A stretch of DNA of 64,000 bases, from contig CM038225.1 of the NCBI GenBank assembly GCA_021442155.1, forward strand, positions 81,852,925 to 81,916,924, in the 5' to 3' direction. The notes under the pieces are model-generated. The model did no database searches. It saw nothing but the letters and a program-made list of their open reading frames with translations, and was not told the DNA's origin. This DNA is from Cymbidium sinense. Its lineage: Eukaryota > Streptophyta > Magnoliopsida > Asparagales > Orchidaceae. The translations under genes and the position numbers were made by a program. Of this stretch, positions 36,452 through 48,729 are shown in pieces (position 1 is the first letter of the stretch; each line of letters begins with the position of its first letter).

Positions 36452-36594
36452 ATCCCGTCGGGCCATGTGGCGGCTGATGCGACACTTCCACGTGGCTTGA
36501 CGGGATAGGTTATTTAAGTTGTCACATTTGTCGGCTGAGTTAGCTGGCGGCGGACGCGCTTTCTCTACGGCCCATCCGATCTAAGATCGGATGG
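36452..36594 (-). repeat. H2 and H1 hairpins of LTR D
   Basis: H2: ATCCCGTCGGGCCATGTGG (36452-36470) with CCACGTGGCTTGACGGGAT (36488-36506), 16 of 19 paired. H1: CCATCCGATC (36572-36581), loop TAA, GATCGGATGG (36585-36594), perfect. Confidence 0.85.
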
Positions 36595-37308
36595 CCGAGA
36601 TCAATCCCGTAGTTTAGGAAAGAATCAGAGGCGATCTAGAGTGATCTGATCACATCCGTTCGTTCCAATCACACGGAATGGATGGCATATGATCCTTCTC
36701 CTTCGCGAGCGATGAGAGACGACGTCGTTCATCTTTTCTCGTTCAATTTGAGCTCACCCGAGCTCAGATTGGGATCAAAATGATCCCACACCTTTGAAAG
36801 GAGGGGGATTCACATCCAACGGTCAAGATTGCATGGGGTGACAATTTCCTTCGAAAGGACTAACTGAAATTTTCTATAGTTATGGTTTCAAGCAATTACC
36901 TCACCAGAAGCTATCATCGATGCTTCCAGCGGAAGAGGTAGCTTCGTCTAGTAGAGACGAAGCCCTGTTGAAGAAATCCGATCTTGATTTGAAGTAATTT
37001 GCTCGCTCGACCAAGCTCCCCTTCAATGGTGATCGGCCTTGATCGAAATAGTACTTCATGTGGCTTGGAGACTTGGGAATGAGCTCGCCTTAGTCCAAGA
37101 ATGATGTGTGCAAGGTTAATTTGATTTTGGTTGAGAATTGAATGAGTTGGAGTTTAAGTTCACCTCCCTTGTTACGGCTTTGAGTAAAATCAAAAAATGG
37201 GAAATGGGGGAGCTCGGGAATGGCTTGGAAAAGATTGGGGAGGCTTCGATTCAACCTCTCAAGCTCTGAGGAATGGATTGCTTGTGGTTTCAGTGAGAAT
37301 GAGAGGGG

Positions 37309-37316
37309 GTATATCT
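37309..37316 (-). promoter_or_regulatory. TATA-like element of LTR D
   Basis: GATATACC on the minus strand, within a GGGGAGATATACCCCC context that recurs in LTR C as GGGGGGTATACACCC (about 23308) and lies at the place of TATAAAAGG in LTR E. If active it would drive leftward transcription toward the protease gene, about 1.6 kb away. Confidence 0.35.
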
Positions 37317-37719
37317 CCCCCTCCTTGGATCGGATGGTGAGAGGCTGATTTGCCATTTTGGCTCAATTGCTTGGATTGGAGGCACAATTTTAGCTACAAA
37401 ACATCCCACATGGGTCATTTTGGGTAGTGGAGTGAGGGAGAGTGGATGCCCAAGTGCTTAGTGAGTGGAATTGGTGATCAAAGTGTTCAAATGTGATTGG
37501 GGAGGTCGGTTTGGCCTTTCCTTGGGTCATGGCTGACCCAAGCTCATTGGGATGTTCACCACCATCCTTGGTGCTCATGTGGACCAAAAGAAGGATGCCA
37601 AGTGGCCTTGAGAAAGAAATGGATAAATTCTAAGTGAATTTGGTCATAAGATACCCTTTGACCTAAGGGCAAAGTGGTCATTTGGCTATGAGTTTGATTT
37701 GGACAAATTTAAAATGATT

Positions 37720-38300
37720 AAAAAATGGGTTGGGCCAAATTTCAAGTGATTTGGAGTTTATTTGATTTGATTTGGCTCAATTTGACCCATTTAGGTCAAG
37801 TTTGGTCAAATTGGGTTAGGTTGACCAATTACTCAAATTGGGTCAAATCATGGGTTAGGTTAAGTTCAAATGATCATTTGGAGCCTATGGGTATCATTGG
37901 CTTGATTTAATTTGGTTTAGATTTGGTTTTGGTTCATTTAGGTTCATTTGGGTCAAATGGGTTTGACCAATTTGATTTTTGACCCAATTGGGTTAGGTCA
38001 TGAGTTGGTTTAGGCTTGGTTGATCCTTTGAAATGTATTGCAAGCTTTGGTTTTAATCAATTTTGATTTAGTTTGATTTAAAGTTGATTTGACCTTTTAG
38101 GTCAAGTTAGGTTCATGATCAATTAGGCTAGGTTGGGTCTAATTGGTCAATTGAAGCTTTGGTCAAGTTCAATAATCAATTTGGAATGAATTTGACTCAT
38201 TGGTTGCAATCAATTTGGCTTAGATCAAGATTTGAACCATTTTGACTTTTTAGGTCAATTTGGGTCAACTTGGGTCAAGTGGCCAATTAGGCTGTTTGGC
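37720..38300 (-). promoter_or_regulatory. W-box-like cluster in U3 of LTR D
   Basis: Repeated TTGACC/GGTCAA motifs interspersed with CAAATTGGG variants, as in the other LTRs of this family. Confidence 0.5.
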
Positions 38301-39604
38301 TCAATTGATGGCTTGGTCATGTTCAATCATTGATTAGGAATGTGTTTGGGTCAATGGTTTCAATCAATTTGGCATATGACGGATTTTGGCTAGTTTGGAT
38401 TTAATTTGGGCTAAGTGTTGACTTGGTCAAAGGCTAGGTTTGACTTAGTTTGACACCATTTGAGTGATTGATCATTCTAGGATGATTGTTGATCACAATG
38501 TGAGGCTTGGATGGGCTTAGTTCAATCTAATTTGGGTTGGATTAGAATTTGGCTCAAAAAGGTCCTTTAGATCACTTGGGGTGAAGTGAGTTTAAATGGG
38601 TCAATTGGCTTTATCAAGGCTTGATTCAAGTTTGGTTGAACTTACATATGGACTTATGATGGAAATATAAATCCAATTGCAAGTGGTTTGGAGTCAAATG
38701 GATTTTGGTTTATTTGATAATTTCAAGTCAAAAGGATGAACATGGGTTTGACTTGGGTTAGTTTGATTTTGTCTTGGTGATTGTAGTTTATGTTTATATT
38801 TGGGCATGTGATCGAAGGAGTGATTGTTTGAAGAGAAATTCCAAGGGTTTGGGTTGATTTGAGAATGATTTGGCTATATCCAATAATTTGGCTTAAAGGA
38901 TATAAATTGGGTTTGGATCTAAGTTTTGAATTTATATTGATTTGATTTTGGCCATTTGATTTTATATTTCATTTATATTTGTGAATATAAATGAGAATGT
39001 AAATGATCCATGAGAGAATCATGTGAATTTGAAGTGATTTGGAAGCAAATTTGACCAAGCTTAAGGATATAGGTCAAAAGGGCTTAAGTAGGGGATTGAT
39101 TTAGTTTGATTTATATTCATTTGATTTAGATGATTTGGATACCAATTTCATTTATAGTTGTGACTACAAATGATGGAATAAGTGATTTATAAAGAAATCA
39201 CTTGGCTTTGGGTTGATTTGAAGGGTTTGGTTAAGCTTATGGGTGTAATTCATAAGGCTTAGGAAGGTTTTGGATTTGGAATTGATCATGGGTTTTAATC
39301 ATTTGATTTAGAATTGATTCATGATTTAGATTTTTCAAGTTTGGATTTGAATTTGGATTTGAATTTGAGGTTTGGTTTGAAAGAAGGAAGCAAGGATTGG
39401 GTTCAAGCTATAGGGTAGGCAAGTCTTCCTAAACTCTTAAGGCATAACTTTTTCCTATGGCTAACTCTTCTAAGTCTCTAGGCTTGGGTTAAGTATTCAC
39501 CTAATCATTAGAAGTGCCTTAAGACTAAAGAACTCTTAGTGTCTAAAGGAGTCCTATGTCTAAGGTGGAAAAGTTGAGAGCTCACTTCAAAAGTGATGTC
39601 AACA

Positions 39605-39869
39605 GATGTAAAAATATCAAAATTAAAATTTTATAAAATTACAGCTATACAGATCATCATCACAATGTTCAGAATATATCTCCCTTATTTAGTGTTAAAA
39701 TCATATAATTTTGATTGACTTTTTATTAATCATATATCATCTTCTCATGACACACATTATATATACTATAGTTGCACACTATTTTTTATGTTTCTTACAA
39801 ATATTATATTTGTTTCAAAATTTTCTATATATAAATATGTATGCACTATTTTCTTTAAGTTTAATAGAT
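39605..39869. other. AT-rich segment between LTR D and CACTA remnant
   Basis: No coding frame or repeat recognised. It is probably part of the element or flank into which LTR D inserted. Confidence 0.3.
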
Positions 39870-41190
39870 TTATTTTGCTTTTTTCTACCATATATAATCA
39901 TTATAATTTTGTTTTTTTTATGGATGGCATCAGGTGGTGGTGATGATGCCCTTCGTAGATCCATCATGAGCATTTTCAGGAGGAACAAGAAGATTGTTTC
40001 CTGGCATACCATTCAAACTACCACTACTGTTATTACCACAACCACTATTTCAATCTCACCGCCATGGAGTGCTGGGCATGCACATACATATGTCTATATC
40101 ACCCTTCTAAGCCTACATACACCATGCCATTCTACCCCCTTCTACCACATGTAGATCATATGGAGCTCAGTTATCACCATCCACTAGCACATCATAGTGA
40201 TGCATCCACTCCTTTTGAGCATGGGGTTGAGACAGCAACAACACATACTTTTATTGAGTTTTAGGGAGATATGTAAGTTTGTTTGCACTTACTCCTAGTT
40301 TGTAGATTTATGAGGTGAAAACTTAGGGTTTTTTTTTTGGTAGGCTCAATCCATCGAGGCAAAGTATATATAAGATAAGAGATATAACAAGAAAGTAAAT
40401 TCGATGCTTCATACATATCATCGAAGAAGGTACCAATAGAGGTGTGCAACATGTAGTTTAGAGAATTTAAGGTATTAACTGAACTCTTCATTCTTTTACA
40501 ATGGAATAAATTTTAATGAAGTTACTAATTCTTTTTAATATATTTTATGTAATAGAAAAAATTTTGGTAGTTGCCTAAACATAGCCAAAACATTCTAAAG
40601 AATTTTGAGTCAAGAGGCACAACACGTTTACATGATATGTTCACGAATATATACACATCTGAATAGTGACTCCTTTGTATTGGGGAGGAATTGTGAGTAT
40701 AGCTACATAGAGCCTGGGTCTCCTTAGATTATGTTTAGAAAAGGGAGCAAGCTAAACAAAATTGATCATTTGATTATGGGAGCATGGGAAGCTCTTTACA
40801 TACTAAAGGCTTAGTTCATCACACTGAGTACATGAGAAGACTAGTAAGTAGTTGACTACTATTATTTTAAAGATATAACACTATTTATTAAATTCATTAA
40901 TATTTGTACAAAAATAATTCCTTAGAACAGAGCCCATGGCTATAGAATTATACAGTATAACACATTACCACTAGTTGACCAATAGTGGCTTAATGTTTGT
41001 TCATAGAGAACTTATGTAAGTATAGTGGTGGAGGAGAAGGAAGAGGAGGAGAAGGAGGATGACGATGATGAGGAGACTAGTGATGATTAGTTCTATATTT
41101 GTATTTCTAGTTTTCTACATTATACTTTTAGTTTTCTATTTATATCATGTTATTTTGTAAGTTTCACTTCATATAGCAAACATTTAATTT
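39870..41190 (+). pseudogene. CACTA (En/Spm) transposase remnant, copy 2
   Basis: A decayed coding region. Near 40600-40690 it reads FESRGTxRLHDMFTNIYTSE, and near 40745-40840 a frame gives EQAKQN, GSMGSSLHTKG and HHTEYMRRL. This is the hallmark block of plant Ptta/En/Spm transposase-associated proteins (Transposase_24 type), where a run of ExAKxNR is followed by GG(S)LHTGGS and a YMRRL-like helix. A Glu/Asp-rich C-terminus is encoded at about 41028-41088. Stops and frameshifts are frequent, so it is not functional. Frames 39711-40154 and 40064-40264 are parts of it. Copy 1 at 17270-18120 matches its first two thirds. Confidence 0.7.
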
Positions 41191-41439
41191 TAGATAAAAA
41201 ACATGCACTTTTGTGTAATATAAATGTTCAAGAATTTTTGTAATCAAATATTTGCTTAAAACCATTTTGTTTAATGATATAGACTTCTTATGAAATTCTT
41301 ATAATGATGCTAGAGTCTTATTTAGTATTGTTGTAGGTGTAAAAATTGGAACATATGTGAAGCTCTTTTCTTTTTCTTTTTTTCATATATATACCAGATT
41401 TTGATGTATCTTTAATCACTAAGATCAATACAAAACATT
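41191..41439. mobile_element. 3' non-coding part of the CACTA remnant
   Basis: AT-rich sequence between the acidic transposase end and the subterminal repeats. No separate feature is visible. Confidence 0.35.
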
Positions 41440-41760
41440 ATGAAACCTTTTGACCGACAAGAAATTTTTGATGATGGAATGCCGGTGGATTTCTTGCATA
41501 CCCATACTATCAAAAAATTTAGCAGAATTTTTACCAAAAATTGTATCGATGGAATTTTCAGTCGAAATCACCATAGAAAATATTCCTATGGCTAAGTTTG
41601 TTAGTTTATAAATTTAATCTTGACAAAATTTCCACTAGAAATCAATTGAAAACCCCTTTTTGATGGATTATTTGGCTGTCAAAATTTATTTCCAACAAAG
41701 GTTTTTTGAATGGAAGTGAATTCATTGAAAGCTTATATTCCTGAAGGAAAAAGTGTGATT
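41440..41760. repeat. CACTA-like subterminal repeat region
   Basis: Contains repeated variants of ACCGACAAGAAATTTT, TTTCCA[A/C], GATGGA[A]TTTTC and AAATTTC in both orientations, resembling the TTTCCGACGGAA-type subterminal motifs common in plant CACTA elements. No intact CACTA terminal inverted repeat or target duplication was found. Confidence 0.4.
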
Positions 41761-43960
41761 TTGAATGATTTTTCTTCAAAAATCGATTGTCAATAAACCA
41801 ACCAAATAAGCACAAGAGATATTCCTAGATTTGTAGAATTTTATGAATATTGTGATATTAATAACAAATGATAGATGATAAAAATTAACAAAGCATATAT
41901 TTAGAAATTTCAAATGTTGGTAAATTGAGACAGTTGCCATTCTCATGGATGAAAAAAATTGTGGCATCTTATTTAGGTTCTTCTCCCTTCCTCTCGAGCA
42001 CTCCATATTTAATACAATTAATGCCCTAAATATATAGTTTGAGCTTAAAAAATATTCCAACATAACCATCCTTGATTAAGAGTACTCTCACATAAGTGGA
42101 AGGGATAGTTAACTATGTGGGCTTGCATTTTAAAAAATTTAGACCTTAGATCCAAATAATACAAATGTAAATATTAGAGAAAATCTGGTTAAGTAAAATT
42201 TGATATACCTCACAAAGAACAAAGTCCTAATTTAAAAAAAAACAAGCTTAGTCATTTTTCTTGAGTGGCAAGTTACAATATATTATTACTATTAATAATC
42301 TAATTCTTTTAATAATTAGCAAGTAAAAATATCATTCTATAAAAAAATGTCTCAATTTTTGAAGTACCAACCTAATAATACAAAAATATAACAACATATT
42401 TCATTTCAATTGGATATTTTGAACAATGGGAATATGTTTGACCTCAGACTATCCTTCCTACTTTATAAACTATCATTCCTCATTTATAGGGGTTCTTCCT
42501 AGTGTAGGTCCTCCCCATATAGATGTCTGGGAAACCATCCTTGTTGCAAGGTAGAAACTTCACATCATTGACCTCCAAACCAAATTAAATTAAATGAAAT
42601 TCAAATTATTCAATCTAATCTCATGCAAAGCCACTCAAGACCTATGGTAAATCCACCCTAGATTTCGGTTAAAGGCTTTAAACCCACTATGACCCATTAA
42701 AGCCATCTAAATCACTCAATAAAAGAGACTTAGATAATTCAATGAAACTCTAATATGCCAAATTAGCTTAAATCAGAAGCTAAAATAAAATTATTTTGAG
42801 ACAACTCAAAATAGGATCAATTTAAATAACACAAAATCTAATTAATATTAACTTAAAATTTCAACTAGGTGTTTAAATCATAATTTAAGTTGACCTATAT
42901 GCATCACATAATACCAAATTCAATGAACATTATATTAATCAAGTGACCAATCTGAATAATATTCATATAATGATTTAATCAATTCTAATTTGTTGATAAG
43001 TCTAAATGGAAGCATAATCCCTTATTAGGTCTATGAATGGACCCAGGAAGTGGCCAATAGTTAGTAAAATTAAGTACCTTAAAATAAACCTACAAAAGTG
43101 GCATGATATTAGTGTTAATTCAATATCATTGATTAGTCAATTTTAAATTTAAAATGTCAGTCAAATTATTCATATACTTGTTGAATTAAAATTTGTATAA
43201 ATCATATTTAATTGAAGCTCAAATTTGAATTAAGAATATATATAGACACCTTCAAAATTCCGAATGATGAAATTAAATTGAACCAAAACCAAAGTTAATT
43301 AACCTCTAGTTAAAACATGACTGGGTAAGGCCTTAATCAGAACCAAGACTTAGCTAAGACATAACCAAAATGGTTTGTACTAAGGACGTTGAATTTGTGA
43401 AGCTTAATAAATAAATATTTAATGAAACCACCAAGGTTTCACTTAAAATGAAAAAGGAAAGGATATACTTGTTCATGACTAACAACTACATAATATAAAT
43501 TCACATTTATAAAATTCATAAAATGAACAATGAACCATAAATTCATACTATGTTTTCTAAAATTACTAAAAAAACTTTATTTTAAATAATAATTTTATTA
43601 TTTTTTAGCAATTTTAATTTAAAATTTCTTTTCATTTTTACTTAGTTGGATAAAAATTAGTGTAGCATAAGATTCGTACATAACATACTAAAATTATATA
43701 AAAAATTATTATGAGAACAATATTCAACTCATCATTATTTTACTTGAACAACATGTATGCTTATGTACATCAATTTAGCAAAATTAAATTTTTATCACAA
43801 TTATTAAGGATTTGATAAAGTTTTAATTAGTTAAGTTAATATTAATCTAGCTAATCTATTTTTAGTTAAACATGTTAATTATGTTCAGTCATTTTATATA
43901 AAATTTATTTGTAATTTCATTTTGTATTTAGAATTTTAGTGTTTTTAATGTTGTATATGT
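41761..43960. other. AT-rich stretch, origin unclear
   Basis: No coding frame or RNA gene recognised. It lies upstream of an Athila-like gag remnant and could be its 5' LTR and leader, but no Athila-type primer binding site (TGGCGCCGTTGC-like) and no second copy of an LTR are visible. The open frame at 41776-42069 (minus) has no recognisable domain. Confidence 0.35.
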
Positions 43961-44061
43961 GCAGTGATATAAGTATAAAACTTGTGCTGTTAAACTTTGA
44001 GAATGGAAGAACTTATAGAAAACTTAAGAAATATAAGAGAAATCAAGTTAAAATTTTGGAA

Positions 44062-44790
44062 ATGGATAATCAACCTAGAGTAATAGAACATCTTAAACCA
44101 TTTTGAGATTATACTACACCTTTAGTAGATGGAGAGCATCAAAGCATTAATAGATCTGTAATTTCAGCAAATAATTATGAGATAAAAAATTTCAATAATT
44201 TAAATGGTTTAAAATTATCTATTTGGGGGCTCAACCATAGAAGATCTAGCATGCACATAACAAACTTCATAGAGGTTTATGTTACCTCTAAATATAATGG
44301 GGTTAGTGATAATACTATTAAACTTAGGTTATTCACATTCACACTTAGAGTTAATGCTAAGATCAATGTGGTTGAATTCATTGCTCTAAGGAGCTATCAT
44401 TATTTGGAATGATTTATCTTAGAAGATTTTAGCCAAGTATCTTCCACCTTCTAAGATAGCTAAGCTTAGAAATGACAATACATCTTTTATTCAAAAAAAT
44501 CATGAATCAGTTTATGATGTTAGGAAAGGTATAGAGATTTATTCAGATGATGTCCACATTATTCCTAACCTATTTGATTAATTATTCAACACTTTATTTT
44601 GTACTTATAACCATCATAGATGTAGCAATAGGGGTAGTCTTATATCTAAATCTTTTGAGACATATACTTTATTGAGAAAATGACTTCTAATAACTCTCTT
44701 TTTCCATCTGCTATACTAAACACTAAGAAAGTAGCTAATTTGTACAACTCTAATGCTTAACTTCATAAGTAGTAGCTTTGTTTAAGAAAA
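44062..44790 (+). pseudogene. Athila-like gag remnant
   Basis: Starting at ATG 44062 (MDNQPRVIEHLKPF) the sequence encodes a decayed Athila-type Gag: ANNYEIK (about 44167-44187), WGLNHRRSSMHITNFIEV with the expected GL..EDP..HI..FIE pattern, then NGVSDNTIKLRLFTFTLR, the counterpart of the NGV..DA.RLRLFPFSLRD motif of plant gypsy Gag. After about 44400 frameshifts interrupt it, but an SLYEAWERFKEL-like stretch is visible near 44510-44560. Gag would form the cytoplasmic virus-like particle. No functional product is expected. Confidence 0.7.
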
Positions 44791-45600
44791 TTGATTGCCA
44801 ATTTAACTAGTAAACCCCATAGCAGTTTGTCTAGTAAAATTGAAGTAGATCCTAAAAATAAGCTTAAAAAGCAATGTAAAGACATAAAATTGATGAGTGA
44901 AAATAAGCGACAAGAGGTGAAATTTGATAAGAGAAAACTTGAAGATAAAATTGAAGATTTATATGATTTAGTAGAGGAAAAGAAAGAAGAAAAAATTGAG
45001 ATGGGTGAGAAAAAGAAAGTTGAAAGAAAAGCCTTTAAGAAAATGAGAGAGAGGCAGCCACAACCATTTCATCAGAGACTCTAAAAATAAATTGATAAAC
45101 AATTTTTAAAATTTTCAAATGTATTTAAAAATATCAATTAATATTCTATTTACATAAGCTTCATAATAAATGCTAGCATATGCAAATTTTGTGAAAGATA
45201 TATTATGTAGAAGAAGAAAGTTGAGTGAAAATGAGACAATGACATTGATTGAAGAATATAGTGCTATAATTAAAAAAAAAATTGAAAAATTAAATGCTCT
45301 TGTAGCTTTACTATACCAAGCACTATATAAGATAACTTTTTTAAAAAAAGCATTGTGTGACTCATGAGTTAGTATAAATTTGATGTCATTATCTATATTT
45401 AAGAATTAGGCTTAAGAGAGTCCAACCCAGTTGTGTGACTATTTAGTTTGCAAATAGATCTTCAACTTACTTTAAGGGGATTATAGAGAATGCTTTAGTT
45501 AAAGTGGAAAAATTTATAGTCCCTAAAAATTTCATTATATTACATATGTAAGAAGATAAAATATAAAGAAGACTTTTCTTAATAATAGAAAGAAATATGA
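44791..45600 (+). pseudogene. Athila-like gag C-terminus and aspartic protease remnant
   Basis: A Lys/Glu-rich stretch (44791-45084) ends in QPQPFHQRL, the counterpart of the PxPFPQRL motif before the protease of Athila elements. At 45170-45367 a frame reads YANFVKDILCRRRKLSENE..TLIEEYSAI, typical of the segment preceding the protease. It continues with KALCDS, a stop, and VSINLMSLSIFK. This corresponds to the catalytic ALCDLGASINLMPLS motif, with the catalytic region broken by TGA and with the Gly changed. The remainder of the protease is frameshifted. Not functional. Confidence 0.7.
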
Positions 45601-46990
45601 TAGATGTGTAAAAAGAGAATTGATTGTGGTAATTCAAGATTAAGAAATCATTTTTATTATTTTCAATCCATAAAATTCTTTAATGATAAAAATGAATAAT
45701 GTTTTAATATTAGGCTTAGTGATGAGTGTGTAGTGGAGGATTTGAAAATATCTTTGATTGAAGGATTCATTAGAACAAGCATTAGTAGAGGAAGAGGAAG
45801 AAAATGAGTATGTTTCTTTCATTAGATCTACACCCAGATAATTAAAGAAAAAATGTGATGTATCTATAAGCACTCTTATTTTTAAGCCATTTATCTTAGA
45901 AGCATTTGAGTGAGAGATGAAATCTTCACCTGATCATTTGAAGTATTCATACTTAAGAAAATCATCAATTTTGCCCATAAGAATTTCTATAAACTTAAAC
46001 AAAAATTAATAAGATAAGTTAATGAGTGTGCTTAGAGAACTAAAGGGGGTATTTGGTTGGACTATTGTAGATATTATGAGAATTATCCCATTTATTTGTA
46101 TGCATAGAATTATAATGAAAGATAATTGCAAACATGTTGTTGATAATCGAAATAAACTAAACCCAATTATGAAAGAAGTAGTGAAAAAGGATATTTTTGA
46201 AGTGGTTAAATATCTCTGATAGTTCATGTGTTAATCCAATTCTTTGTGAGCCTAAAGAAGAGCGGGATAACAATTATAATAAATGAAAATAACAAAATCA
46301 TATCCACTAGGACCGTTACATGTTGGAAAATTTGAATATCTTATAGAAAATTACTTTGGAAGATCATTTTCATTACCATTTATTAATTAGATGTTAAATA
46401 GGTTAGGAGGGCATCCATTCTATTATTTATTTGATGGGTATTCAAAATATTTTCAGATAGCTATAGCATCTAAATATCAAGAGGAAACCACTTCCACTTA
46501 TCCTTATGTTACTTTTTTCCTTTAAGAGAATATCTTTCAGAATATATAATGCCCCTAAAACATTTTAACATTGTATGATGACTATATATTCTTATTTGAT
46601 TAAAAACTACATAAAAATATTCATGGATGATTTTTCTTTATTTGGAGTATCATTTTAAATTTACTTAGAAAATCTAGAATTAGTCCTTAGGAGATGTGAG
46701 GAGAAAAACATAGTACTAAATTGAGAGAAATGTCATGTATAGTTAGAGAAGGAATACTTCTTAATCATACGATACCTAAAGTTTGGAATTAAAGTTAATA
46801 TCGTTATGATTGAAACCAAAAATAGATGCAACCTCTAATTAAAGTCAAAAGAATTAGGAGTTTTGTAGGACATATAAGATTTTATAGGAGATTCATTAAT
46901 GATTTTTCAAGACTTCAAAACCCTTATATAACTTGTTATAAAAAGATATCCCATTGAGTTTACCCCTAAATGTTTAAATGCATTTAACTT
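45601..46990 (+). pseudogene. Athila-like reverse transcriptase remnant
   Basis: Frames at 45895-46225 give LKYSYLRKSS, then LRELKGVFGWTIVDI, IPFICMHRI and LNPIMKEVVKKDIFEVV, matching the start of Athila RT. Then come GHPFYYLFDGYSKYFQIAIA (RT motif A, with the catalytic Asp kept, about 46412-46471) and KIFMDDFSLFG, which preserves the F-M-D-D active site (about 46613-46645). Near 46860-46960 a frame reads RSFVGHIRFYRRFINDFS, the RT thumb. Many stops and frameshifts; inactive, though the catalytic aspartates survive. Confidence 0.75.
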
Positions 46991-47460
46991 ATTAAAAATT
47001 AAACATATTCATGACATATCATTATAACACCTGATTGGAATAGTTCTTTTGAATTTAGGTGTGATGTCAGTGACTATATTATAGGTGTAGACTTTGGCAA
47101 AGATGGGAAAAATTTCATATTATTTACTATGTCGGTGAAACTCTTAAAGAATCATAATTAAACTATTCTATATTTGAAAAAGAGTAATTAACAATAGTAT
47201 TTACCTTTAATAAGTTTAGGCTTTATTTAGTTGGTGTTAAAGTCATTATATATACTAATCATGTAACAATAAAATTTCTTATTGATAAGAAAGATGTTAA
47301 ACCTAGATTGATTAGATGGGTTCTTCTTTCATAAGGATTTGACTTGGAAATTAAGGACATGAGAGAAATACATATTGACCAAATAACTAGATTAGAAGTA
47401 GGAGAAGAGTTTAAATTTAGCAAAAAAATTAAAGAACAATTCTCTGATGAACACTTATTT
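46991..47460 (+). pseudogene. Athila-like RNase H remnant
   Basis: A frame near 47050-47090 reads FEFRCDVSDYIIGV, the first catalytic motif of gypsy RNase H (F.L.CDASD.A.GAVLGQ). Further on, [34 protein letters not shown] (interrupted) corresponds to the terminal TDH...LL..KD.KPRLIRW region, followed by GFDLEIKDMREIH. Broken by stops; inactive. Confidence 0.7.
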
Positions 47461-48729
47461 ATATTTGAATATTAAGTTATTCTTTGGTAAGTAAACATTG
47501 TGAATTTTTTAGTGAGTGGGATCTTACCTTAAGAGGTAACTTGTCATCAATAGAAATTATTTTTACCTGATATTAAAATTTATTTTTATGATGAACCTTT
47601 TCATATAAGAAATATTTAGATCAAATTATGAGGAGGTGTGTTCAAGATGATGAGATAAATGGAATTTTAAAGTTATGTATGATTCTCAGTTTGGGGGGCA
47701 TTTTAAAGAAAATAAGACAACAGCCAAGGTGTTACAAAGTGAGTTTTAATAGCCTACTCTATTAGAGATGGTAATGAATATATGAAGAAATGTGTGGGGT
47801 GTCAAAAAAAATAGAAAATATATCAAAATGTCATGAAATTCTTTTCAGCTATATACTTGAGGTTGAGATCATTTATGCATGGGAAATTGACTTTATAAGA
47901 CCTTTTATTTCATCTTTTAAAAATGAGTACATTTTGGTTGATGTAGATTATGATTTTATGTTGACTGAAGCAATTGCTACTCTTAATAATGATTATAAGA
48001 TTGTTTTAAAATTCTTAATAAAAAATATTTTTCACTAGATTTGGTACACCTAGAGTCATTATTAATGAAGAGAGCACTTATCTTTCTAATAAATTTTGAA
48101 AATTATTTTTGATAAAATATGGTGTGAAGCATAGGATAGCTATTGTTCAGGTCTAACTAAGGAAGCTTGGTCAAATAGATTAGATGATGCATTGTAAGCC
48201 TATTAACCATTATAAATTATTATTTTGAAAAGCTTGTTACTTACCCTTAGAATTGAAACAACAAGCATATTGGGCAATCAATAAGCTAAACTATGATATA
48301 TAGAGAATGTATGAAAGACTCTTACAATTAAATGAATTGGATGAGATAAGATTGGGAATTTATGCAAATGCTAAAATTTATAAAGAATAAATTAAAATAT
48401 TCCATTTTAAGAAGACCCTTAAAAAGAAATTGAGCCTAGAGAATAAGTATTATTATTTAAATATAAGTATAAATTATTTACTAAAAAATTATAGCTTAGA
48501 TGGCCACGACCAGTCCTAGATGTTAAAGCTTGCACATATGGTGTTGTCGATATTCATGACTTGAAAATTCAAAATATTTTTAAAGAAATTTGTAAAATAT
48601 TTGAGCATTATTTTTAGGGTGATGTGAACCATCTTAAAGAGTTTATTAGCTCCATTTATATTGAAGATGATTGAGATATGATATAGTTAGGCTAAAGACT
48701 ATAAATTAAGTGCCTCTTTGGAGGAAACC
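47461..48729 (+). pseudogene. Athila-like integrase remnant, interrupted by element E
   Basis: RRCVQDDEINGILK (about 47630-47675) and MKKCVGCQK (about 47785) represent the zinc-binding region. EIIYAWEIDFIRPFISSFKNEYILVDVDY (47860-47950, continuous frame 47790-48038) is the integrase core with its first catalytic Asp. FTRFGTPRVII (about 48030-48060) corresponds to the second motif. The tail reads AYWAINKLNYD and LLQLNELDEIR..IYANAKIYKE (48262-48390), the conserved end of Athila integrase, and continues into the same segment found at 28804-28990. At 48729/48730 the LTR of element E interrupts the copy after GAGGAAACC. Confidence 0.75.

Larger units (their letters stand above)
35890..39604 (-). 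mobile_element. LTR D: 5' half of a 7.6-kb-family LTR, minus orientation
   Basis: Begins TGTTGACATCACTTTTG at 39604 on the minus strand, as in LTR E, and extends through U3, the GC-rich hairpins and the beginning of the AT-rich tract before similarity ends near 35890, some 210 bp past the protease stop codon. The distal 3.8 kb and all interior sequence are missing. It is transcriptionally oriented toward the 3' end of the protease gene. Open frames at 37090-37356 and 37390-37587 (minus) have no recognisable domain. Confidence 0.8.

Noticed and set aside
39711..40264. Open frames rich in Thr/His as independent small genes
   Set aside because: They match frames in the other CACTA fragment at 17401-17664 and flank the recognisable transposase motifs, so they are pieces of a decayed transposase.
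43900..44061. Athila-type primer binding site and 5' LTR upstream of gag
   Set aside because: No TGGCGCC-type site or LTR end could be seen before the gag start; the 5' end of this element is too decayed or deleted.
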